Assembly (NCBI GenBank): GCA_006384855.1
Contig: VCJN01002880.1
Location: forward strand, 33,629 to 97,628
DNA: 64,000 nucleotides
Origin: Tetraselmis striata
Lineage: Eukaryota; Chlorophyta; Chlorodendrophyceae; Chlorodendrales; Chlorodendraceae
Direction: 5' to 3'
Positions 55,975-64,000 of this stretch are shown here, piece after piece (position 1 is the first letter of the stretch; each line of letters starts with the position of its first letter). A program made the translations under genes and the position numbers. The notes beneath the pieces are model-generated. The model searched no databases. It saw only the letters and a list, made by a program, of their open reading frames with translations, and was not told the origin of the DNA.

Positions 55975-58902
55975 TCACCGGCTGCCGGTGTTGCTGGTGG
56001 AGTTCATGAAGAGGTAGAGGTGGTCCGGCGCATCGGTGCGGCGGGGCGAGGGGCTCGAGGGCGGGGCGTTGGCATCTAAGGAGGAGCGCTGTGCGGCGCC
56101 GAGTCCCGCGGGGTCCACCTCCCCGCTGCGCAGCATGATGTTGAAAAGGTCCTCGCACTGCCGGCGGCGCGTCACCTCGCTGGGCGCCAGGCGCGGGCTG
56201 TACGTGAAGGGCACCAGCCGGTTCCCGCTCGGCAGCTGCGGCACCAGCTTGCGGAACTCCGTCGCGGTGCGCAGCAGCGTGCGCCCGCGCACCTGGAACA
56301 AGAAGAAGGGCCGCGTGCTGCGGCCGCTGCCGGGCCCTGCCTTGCCGCCCTCCGCGCGCAGGATCCACGCCGGGCACAGGCTGTTCTTCCAGTCTGTCAC
56401 GTTTGACGGGTTTGGGGGGGCGCTGCCCAACTGCGGGAATGGGTTGCCGCGCGGGGAGGAGGCGCCTGACTCGCGGGAGCAGCAGCAGTGTGTGTGTAGG
56501 GGGAGGGGTTGGGAGGTGTCAGCAACCCTGCATAGGTTGCGCCAGGGAGGCCAGGACGGACGGTGAAGCATAGATGCCATGCTTGCTGACCGTGTATGCT
56601 GGCACGTTCCATTCATAGCGCAACATAATCGCAATGTTGCTGTGAATGCGGAGGCAGACAGGGGCAGTAGCGGGGCAGAAGCAGTGATGTAAGGGGGCGA
56701 TGGTTGGGGAGGGGAGGGACCTGAGGGCGACTGCTCCTCGCGCGCATCAAAGTAAGCTTGGCTCTCTGTGTCGCTGCCTCCAGCCTCCCCCTCCTCCTCC
56801 TCCTCCTCCTCCCCCTCCTCTCCCTCCTCCGCGCTGGTCTCCACCGACACCGCCGACAGGGTGCGCCGCAAATGGCACGCCTCCCAAGGCGCTGCCAGCT
56901 GCCGGTCGCTGCTCAGCCGCTGCAATGAGGACGGTGTCCCGGGGAACGATGGCCGCCTGTGATGCACCGGTGCCTGGGGCTGGCTAATGCCGCTTTCGCT
57001 GCCGTTGCTGGGGGCAACCTCCGCGCTGCCGCCGCCCAGCTTGTCACGGCCCAAGAAGCTCAGCTCCCCGCACAGCACGTACGAGTTGGCAGACTGCAGG
57101 TGCGGCGCCTTCGGATCCGCTGGGCCGTCGTACACCACCAGCCGCAGCGCAGAGTCGCGCCAGAAAGTGGTCAGGTCCATGTCCTGCGAGTGGGTCAGAG
57201 GGAGGGAGGGGTAAGGTTGACTTGCACTAAGGGTGGGGTGGCACTTTCGGGTGGGAGAGAGGCCTGTGGCCAGTGAGTCAAAGGCTTAATGGGGGGGGGG
57301 GGGGGGGGGGGGGGGTATACCTGCATCATGGGCAGGTTGCACAGCTTCCAGCTGGGCAGGTCGATGTACATGGAGTTGATGGAGAAGGAGTAGGTGGCGT
57401 CGAGGTCGATGGGCGGCGCGAGGGTGCACTTGACACGTGCCGCCCTGTGGCCCGCCTCCTCCTCCAGCGGCACGCCCAGCGGTGGCAGCGCGCCGCCGCC
57501 CGGCGTCACCACCATTTTGTCCACGTTGCTCCACAGCGGGAACACGATATGCGGCAGCTGCCCGCCCGTGCCGGAGTCGCCGAAGGAGTAGTGCATGAAG
57601 CTGTTAAGGCTGCGCACAAAGCCGAGCAGGATGCGGCACAGGCCGCGCGTGACAAGGCCCAGCTGCATGCGCTGCGTAATCTCCGCGCCCAGGTACAGCC
57701 GGCCGGCGGGCTGCCGCTTGAATTGTCCCTGCACCTGTATCTCGAACCGCCGCTTGCGGCCCGCAAACACGCGCTCGTGGTAAAATGGGTCCGCATCCGA
57801 CCCGCCCGGCGGCCGCACCTGCCACCAGACGAGCGGGGTAAAAGAGCAGGATCAGTCGCCTGGTGGCACCCAGCCTTTTTAATAAACACGCCATGCGCAG
57901 GGAAGAGATGGGCATGTGTGCAGGGACACCAAATTGTTTTTTGTAGATAATATTTCATCTCCTCTGCTTCCAAGAGCGGCAGCAGGAGAATGTCAAAGAG
58001 ACGCAGCGGGAGGAGGACAGAGCAGGGGAAGTGGCGGGAGGGAGGAAGCACACCAGCACCAGCGCGTGCCCCTTGAAGAGCGCCGTTTCGATAGGTACCG
58101 CCTGGCGAGCATTTATCACTAGCGGCGACCCCTCAATGGCGGTGTCCCCACCCCAGCGCGCACGCAAGGTGGGAAACGCGGGCGGCGGCGGCAGGTCGCC
58201 GCCTTCGCAGGCGCTGGTAGGCTCTGAATTCTCCATCGGCGCCGCCTCCCCACCACTGCTAGGTGGCGAAGGGGGAGGGAGCGATAGGCGGCCGCCCGTC
58301 GCCGCCCACGCCGCGAGCTGCCGGCCCAGCAGCAGCGGCGCCGCGCCCGGGGCGTAGGCCTGCACCAGCAGGCCGCTGCCGGGCGGCCCCGCGATGAGCG
58401 CCGCGCAGAGCTGGCGCCCACGGTCGGCGGCATTGACGTTGGCGTCGCCGGCGTCGTTGTTGTCGGCATCACTGGCGTCGTTGGTGTGCTCCAGCAGCGC
58501 CGCGCCGCCAATTGCGCAACTCGCCGCATCGACCGCGCCGGCGAGGTCCGCCACTGCCAGAGAGAGCACGCCCGGGCGTCCACTGCCCGCTCCCAAGGCG
58601 CCCACCACCAGCACATCACCGTACGCCCCCCGAAGAAGCCTCACCCCTTCCCCACCACCCTGCTTCTCACCCGCAGCGGCGGCGGGGGTATGCTCTTCGC
58701 GTGCAGCATCAGCTGCCGTATTCGCCCCATTGACGTCGTCGCGGCACTCGCGATAGTCCGCCCCGCTGCCGACGGCGACCAGCCCGAACACAGCGGACAG
58801 GAACTCTGCTGCCTTCGGTGCGTCGTCCACCAACACCGTCGCTGCCATGGTGGCGGGAGAAGGGGACGGAAAGGGGCTGAAAATCTCCCCCTGGTGCACC
58901 AT
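55975..58902 (-). CDS. Glyoxalase-like (VOC) - DUF1769 fusion protein
   Basis: Four exons: 58902-58054, 57818-57321, about 57184-56722 and 56465-55975 (stop TGA). Start either ATG 58902 (MVHQGEIFS) or ATG 58848 (MAATVLVDDAPKAAEFL). Exon 1 first shows a VOC/glyoxalase-like half: VLVDDAPKAAEFLSAVFGLV (beta-alpha start) and later LSLAVADLAGAVDAA plus GLLVQAYAP. Its end (PTLRARWGG, INARQAVPIETALFKGH) leads into DUF1769 in exon 2: FAGRKRRFEIQVQGQFKRQP, LYLGAEITQRMQLGLVTRGL, FVRSLNSFMHYSFGD, HIVFPLWSNVDKMVVTPGG and TYSFSINSMYIDLPSWKLC; exon 3: LTTFWRDSALRLVVYDG, NSYVLCGELSFLG, then a Glu-rich linker; exon 4: FFLFQVRGRTLLRT and a low-complexity end. DUF1769 is a eukaryotic family of unknown function. 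Neither half shows an obvious metal site. The exon 2 donor is followed 6 nt later by a poly-C run. Confidence 0.75.
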
Positions 58903-58904
58903 TC

Positions 58905-59445
58905 TGCTGCCGGGAGCTGCTCGCAAAGAGGGAGCAGGTCCGTGTGGTGGCAACAACTAGCGCAGCCCAGGGACGTCTGGTCCGCGTTGTTTTCATGTAC
59001 CCGTACCCGCCGTAGTGGCGGGTTTGTTCTGTTGCTGTTGCTGTAGCGCTACCCGTCCATACGGGGTGCGATGCTGCGATCCGATACTGATGATGGCTCC
59101 CGGTAGTGCGCGATATCGCTGCTTGCTTGGACGACGATCAATTTCATCTCAATATTTTTTCATCTATATTTCATCTTTTTTATCTCCATACTTTTTATTC
59201 GCTGGGGTGGGCGCGCGGTAGTCTACTCGTTTACGGGATGCGGGCCGCTTTTTGCCGCTTTTTAAGCAGCTTGAGCTGATATTCTACCGCTGCTTTTAGC
59301 GGTGGATTTGTTATTTAATACTGCCGTCCCTTCGTACAAGTCCCTTCTTTATGTAGGTCCCTGCCGTCCCTTAATTTACACTAGCACTCGCACAAAATCA
59401 AGTCCAGGTAAGGATTACCTGCCCTCGTGTAGCGATAGTCCTATA
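58905..59445. other. Intergenic; 5' flank of the fusion gene
   Basis: No gene seen. 59130-59200 is T-rich (tttttcatctatatttcatc). A promoter for the minus-strand gene should lie at 58905-59100 but no motif stands out. Confidence 0.4.
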
Positions 59446-59739
59446 AATCTGATCTAAATTAGTTTATGATGGGGTTTCCTCCCTTGATCTAACCGCTTTT
59501 CAGCTACAGGTGCTCCTCAGTGGTACGGGAACTAGGCACCTGTCGTTGCGCCCGTTTTGGGTGCAGCACGAGTAGACATAAAAGCAGCCATAACAGCTGA
59601 GCATGCCATCTTACACGCAGCGATGTTAAAACTGTCTCGTAACCTGTTGCGAGCAAGGTCACCCCAGTTTGTTCAAGATCACACGCACCCGGCTCACCAC
59701 CCGTGTGTGATATTCTCATATGTACGTCCGTGCGTTACC

Positions 59740-60639
59740 ATGCCAGATGGAGAAGAATCCGTCGTTGAGCCGACGCTCGAGTCGCCTTACGCAGACGTGA
59801 AGGCCCACTCAGTCTACATTACTCCACGAGTTTCCAACAGCGTTGGCCCGATCGACGGCTCGTGGGCGCGTTGTTGATGGAGAAGGAGCACATTGTTCCG
59901 TTTCCGGGCAGCGCATCGCGGGACAGCCGACAGGCAACGGGGGAGCCGCAAAGCGCCCCGACTTGCTAGAGCTAGCCCAGAGCGGCCGTGCCGGAGCAAA
60001 ATCCGTGAGTGACGAGGATGACTACCTCGCGGTGCCAGAGCTACTGCAGCGAGCAGATGAGTCAGATGGTTACGAGGCTGTTCGACCGGTCAACCGATCG
60101 AGTGCTTGGACTCTTCCCCTTGAGCAAAGACCTAACGAACGAGTACCTCAAGCAAGATGACCGGCGTCTGCCGGCCCAGGAGGAGTATCTATGGATGTCG
60201 TGTTTCGGCGCCCACATGGCCGCACTTTTCGTGGCTCTCGACGAGCTGCTGCCCTACGTCCATGCTGCAAGTCAGGACTTCACCCCCTACCTCGCGAGAC
60301 CTCGGAACCACGCCGAAACCATCGACAAGGCGTTTCGCTTTCGTTTGGCCTTCCTACGGAGGCTTAATGAGGTCAAGCGTGTGCACGGTGACCAAGGTGT
60401 TCTGGACGTGCTGCGAGCCCTGCCAGCACTTTCAGCCCGCTTCTGAGCATTTGGGTTCCGCGATTTTCGGGGACCTCATGAGGGACTACGAGCGTCGTGT
60501 CTTCGAGGCGACAGTGGCCAACAGCGCAAAAGCAACCGCTACTGCTCGGGTAGCGGCAGCAGCTGCAGGACGCGGGCGTGGACGAGGACGTGGCGGTGGA
60601 CGTGGGCGTGGGCGTGGCCGCGAAGGTGAGCACGAGTGA
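59740..60639 (+). pseudogene. Gag-like pseudogene of YR element copy C
   Basis: ATG at 59740 (MPDGEESVVEPTLE). Frameshifts near 59810 and 59870 (codons lost around the coiled-coil leader), near 60060-60100 and near 60420 (extra bases in the RA-LPALSA stretch). The body and the Arg/Gly tail (GRGRGRGGGRGRGRG) ending GEHE are clear. The terminal stop is TGA followed by CGG, in frame with the recombinase as in copies A and B. Confidence 0.8.
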
Positions 60640-61441
60640 CGGTGTGGGGCGCCTTTCGTCGGAGCTGCTGGAGCTTTGCGAGGCCACCTTTCGGTGACGG
60701 CCGCAAAGCGTACCCTTGCAGCTCAACGGCGGGATGAGTGCCGTGTGTCATAACCTGACCCCCCACCTTACAGACTTCATTTAGACCTTCCTCGGTGCGG
60801 CGCTTCTTACAACTACAGCTGAGTGCGGCTCAACCATCCGCACACCCGCACATGGCGGCTCAACCAACCGCCTCCCGTACCATTTCATCATTGCGTCCGT
60901 CGGTTGTCACACTGCGTGTTACAAGTGGTTCGCAACGACCAAGCTTCGCGCGTGTACGTTACGCGCGTGACAGGCGCTGCGAGCGCGAAGGGCGCGCGGG
61001 GCGGCCCTCTTACCTGTACCTAGTCCCGCAAACCCGTACTGGAGCTACTGCAAACCCGTCCAGCAACTACCGGCCAACCGCCGGGAACCTAACCGCTGCT
61101 GCCGAGTACTTTGCAAACAGTAGTCGCCCCCCTGGCACTCCGTCGGTAAAACGACGCACTTACGTAATCGACGAGCCCGAAGCTGTCGCTCCCTGGGCTG
61201 CTTCAGTGCGATCTCGACTGCATGATGCTTTCGGCTCCGACGAGTTCGGACAGCGGACGCTCCACCTGCTCTCCAGCTCCCTCACCGCTCAGACACTCAA
61301 GGCAGACTGTCTCATTTCGCGGAGTTCTGCCACGACTCCGAGAACATCAGCCCGCTGGAGGCGACCACTGCTACTGTCGTCCGGTACGTTGCCTGGATTG
61401 GTGAGCGAGGGCACATTGGAGCTAAGTCACTGCAACCCTAC
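60640..61441 (+). pseudogene. Tyrosine recombinase pseudogene of YR element copy C (N-terminal half)
   Basis: Open after the Gag TGA for 26 codons (RCGAPFVGAAGALRGHLSVT onward), then TAA at about 60751. The C-run before the recombinase body is 6 here against 7 in the intact copy. The body continues 60853-61270 (MAAQPTASRTISSLRPS, YVIDEPEAVAPWAASVRSRL), with a small deletion at 61301 and truncation at 61441. All catalytic residues are missing. Confidence 0.8.
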
Positions 61442-61734
61442 AACAGTAATTTAACCTATTTTGCGCCGTGGAATTCATTTTGCACCGTAGGGTTTGTTTA
61501 TACCCTAGTTCCCGGGTTTACTATCAGTACTTAAGACTCACTGGTGATGTAGCTTGGGTTTGTAGACCTTGGGTGCAGTGCAGCATTCAACAGCATGAAG
61601 GCCAGCCACGACGCATATCCAATGTTGGTTTTGGAGCATTTTGTCCAAAATGGGACAAGATGAGGCAATGAAATCAATATTTATTATGATTATTACATCC
61701 AGCGGCTAGCTAGCCACAAGACGTTGCTGATAGT

Positions 61735-64000
61735 TTATTCGTTGAGCATCCCCAACTCAAGCAAGTCCTTCTTCGTGGCTGCGTTAAACTTGACGACTCC
61801 GCCGGGTTTGCGTTGCGCTGGGGTGGTTGACATGACGTGGACGCAGTTGTTTCGTGGCTGGCTGATTTGCCATCCAGTTTGCGCATATGTCTTCACGACT
61901 TGGACGCTTTTACCGTACCACTTCTTTCTGACCATGGTGCCGTCCTCGTTGAACACCTCTCGACTTCCCGACGCGTCGTGGATGGCCTTCGCGTACGATA
62001 GGGGGACGGCTTCAACAAGCTTCCAAGGAAGCGTCAGGCACTTCTCCCAGCTTGTGTCAACTGGCTTCTTCCCTCCTTTTGTCTGCGCGTACAACCATAG
62101 GGGCATGAGGGGTTTGCCCTTTGCATCGGCATGGAAGGGCTCGTGTACGGCCACGGTCAACGTGTCTTCGGTAGTCTCGCGCGACTTCACAAGCCCGATG
62201 ACGAATCTCGACTCCCAATCACCAAGAGTTTCAGGACACTTGTCTTCCTCATGCACCTAACGATGACCAAGACCGCGAGCTATGTTAGTCCCGAGCGAGA
62301 CGCCACGCCATTTTTGTCCCAGCTGGGACAAAATAACAAGCAAGGTAGAAGAACCAAATTGTTTTGTCCCGTAAAGGACAAAAATGACAAACAATGGGAC
62401 TCACATCGGAGACGTCGATGACAACGAGGTTCGAGCCCTTTGCATCGCTGGGCGATGTGTTGTCATGAAGCCTCTCCTTGGCGCCGGCGTGAACTCCCCG
62501 GAAGGCGCTGTCATCTTGAAGCACTTGAGCACGAACCTCGGCTTCAACGCGAGCGGCTTCGGCATTGTTGAGGTCTGCGTTGGTAGCCATCGTGTGACGT
62601 GCCTCAGCAGGCGCGGTCTGCCCGTGCTCGCGCAAGAAGTCGCCAACTTCCTCTTTCCGTTGCGGCCAGAACCCGGAGAAAGCTGCCGAAGGAGCAGTTT
62701 GCATCTCATCCAAGTCGTCGAGCAGATTCTTCCAGCTCTCGCGCTCGACTGGGGAGAAGTGCCACTGGACCGCCAGGTCCGTGATGTACGACCTGACCTT
62801 CTTGAAATCATCCAAGTACCTCTGGACCTTCACCGCGTCGGGCTTCTTTTTGTCGCAGAGAGCGTACAAAAGGGGCCGGCCCGCACGAATCTCGGGCGTC
62901 CCAGTTGGCGCGCTCTTCAAGATCTGCACGGGCTCAGAAAGCGGGGTGTTGGACCACAAGGCGGTGCGCAACGAGCCGCCAGACGCGGCGTCGTCGTCAC
63001 GGGTGAACTCGAATTTGTGCGGCTTACTGATGTCCTGAATGTGGTATTGGAAATGGGGCCTTAACCACTCAGAGAAGTCGAGGGAGAATGAGAGCTCAGC
63101 AATCTCCGGAGTGGGCGAGAATGCCTTCGCCACCAAGTCAAGAAAGGCCTCGATTGTGTAGGCGGAGCTGCGAGATAGCGCAAGACTGATGCGGCTGAAG
63201 ATCTGGTCAACCCGTTCGTGAGTGTGCCCGACAGGCAAGAAGACCAAATGAATGACGTCGCAGATGCCGATAGACACAAGCCAATTGCAGAGGGCCGCCA
63301 CGTTCCTATTCTTGTTCTCCCTGACGGTGTTGTCCATCTGGATTCTGATGTACGGAATCTTTCTACCACGGTGTTGAATTTCCTGCATCGCAGACCAGAT
63401 TTCATCAGTCCATGGCTACCGGACAACCACGGCGAACCTATCGGGAGGCTAACGAGCTCACCTTCATGATCGTGATCCATATCAGAGTGCACGTCGTGGA
63501 CGAATCGTGGGGGATGGTGTTGGTGTAGTAGTAGATGTCGTCCGGGCGGTATCCGTCGTACTTCACACAGGTGAGGTGGTACTTGAGGAGCATGTCGGGC
63601 TTCACAGTCTTGGGGATGCGAACCCAGTGAGGCAGCAGGGTCTTCGCGGAGTCCATGCTATCAATTTCGAAGAAGAAGAAGTTTCCATGGCCAAGGCGCG
63701 ACTGGAAGACGGCGTTGTTCAGATCCCTTCGTTCCTGGCGCACTCTCTCGAGGTGTACCTTCTGCTCAGCTCTGACCTGACGCCTCACCAGCTGCTGATG
63801 TTGACGGTGCACTAGACGTTCCTCTGGCGTCATGTCCTTTGTGCAAATCTCGCGAGCTTGGTCTCTGAGTGCTTTGCCCGCCGCGCATATGGGACAGTGG
63901 CTGAATCGCTTCACCTTCGGCGTGGTGACATCCGGGAAGTCTTCCTTCCAAGTCCGGCGGAAAGTGTCGAACGATGCGAGCTTCACTTCGCTCTCGGTAG
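61735..64000 (-). CDS. DUF7869-type mobile element protein (C-terminal part, runs off window)
   Basis: Three exons on the minus strand: 64000 (incomplete)-63462, 63382-62405 and 62256-61735 (stop TAA); introns of 79 and 148 bp with GT-AG ends joining in frame. Exon 1: FSHCPICAAGKALRDQA (CxxC, probably metal-binding), a coiled-coil-like basic helix, FFFEIDSMDSAKTLLPHW, TIPHDSSTTCTLIW. Exon 2: IRIQMDNTVRENKNRNVAAL, then VFLPVGHTHERVDQIFSRIS. These are the signature motifs of the DUF7869 family found in repeated genes of algae, oomycetes and animals; the aspartates in IDSMD, QMDN and VDQIF look like an RNase H-fold acidic triad, which is inference. Exon 3 is a charged C-terminal domain. Reading frames are intact, so this may be an active copy. 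Its N-terminus lies beyond 64000. Confidence 0.75.
62308..62402. repeat. TTTTGTCC...GGACAAAA palindromes inside an intron
   Basis: Two adjacent hairpins: tttttgtcccagctgggacaaaa-type (62310-62332) and ttttgtcccgtaaaggacaaaa (62362-62383), followed by another caatgggac. A third copy, ttttgtccaaaatgggacaa, lies outside the gene at 61638-61657. They fill most of the second intron of the DUF7869 gene. Confidence 0.7.

Larger units (their letters stand above)
59446..61441 (+). mobile_element. YR element, copy C (3' truncated)
   Basis: Begins with an A1-like end (59446-59625: taaattagttta, cagctacaggtgctcctcag, gcagcacgagtagacataaa) and a short form of the inner hairpin, followed by leader, Gag (59740-60639) and recombinase up to about 61441, where the match to the family stops inside the core-binding domain (after a CNPTT-coding stretch). 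B1, A2, B2 and the catalytic half are missing, so it cannot move itself. Confidence 0.85.

Overview
The window is nuclear DNA of a eukaryote, most likely a green alga of the Chlamydomonadales/volvocine type. This is an inference. It rests on GC-rich genes broken into many short GT-AG exons, TGTAA polyadenylation signals about 260-300 nt after three stop codons, a Pol III tRNA gene with A and B boxes, algal protein families (GAF-PAS-kinase, EamA transporter, DUF547, DUF1769), and a dense mixture of LINE, copia and tyrosine-recombinase (YR) elements. No organism-specific marker gene is present.

Layout. 1-9.6 kb is repeat-dominated: a short direct-repeat element next to a reverse-transcriptase (RT) fragment, an ~70 bp tandem repeat, a satellite with trimeric higher-order structure, then two back-to-back copies of a YR element. 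10.3-14.6 kb is a decayed LINE (endonuclease, RT, C-terminal zinc motif). 15.8-16.9 kb (+) and 18.2-21.1 kb (-) are two spliced host genes I cannot name. 22-24.2 kb (-) is the tail of a second LINE family. 25.4-26.16 kb is a 116 bp tandem array abutting a telomere-like tract. 27-30.7 kb is a decayed copia element, followed by LINE tails and a tRNA-Thr gene. 32.6-37.6 kb (+) is an apparently complete ~18-exon GAF-PAS-protein kinase gene. 38.6-41.8 kb (-) is an intact YR element. 42.1-43.6 kb (+) is a spermidine-synthase-like methyltransferase. 47-50.3 kb (+) is an EamA transporter. 51.7-55.5 kb (-) is a PH-DUF547 gene and 55.98-58.9 kb (-) a glyoxalase-like/DUF1769 fusion. 59.4-61.4 kb is a truncated YR element and 61.7-64 kb (-) is the C-terminal part of a DUF7869-type mobile-element gene.

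The strongest novelty candidate is the YR element family, present in four copies. The intact copy is 3.2 kb with split direct repeats (A1-ORFs-B1-A2-B2), as in PAT/Ngaro-type DIRS elements. It encodes only a Gag-like RGG protein and a tyrosine recombinase, with no reverse transcriptase. The two ORFs share one reading frame and are separated by a single TGA followed by CGG, the context known from viral stop-codon readthrough. A second pattern is that most long introns carry a poly-C run on the sense strand, usually starting within about 15 nt of the 5' splice site. The same kind of C-run varies from 6 to 27 between copies of the YR element, so these runs expand in this genome.

Exon limits are read by eye from splice consensus and continuity of the protein; they are approximate unless stated.
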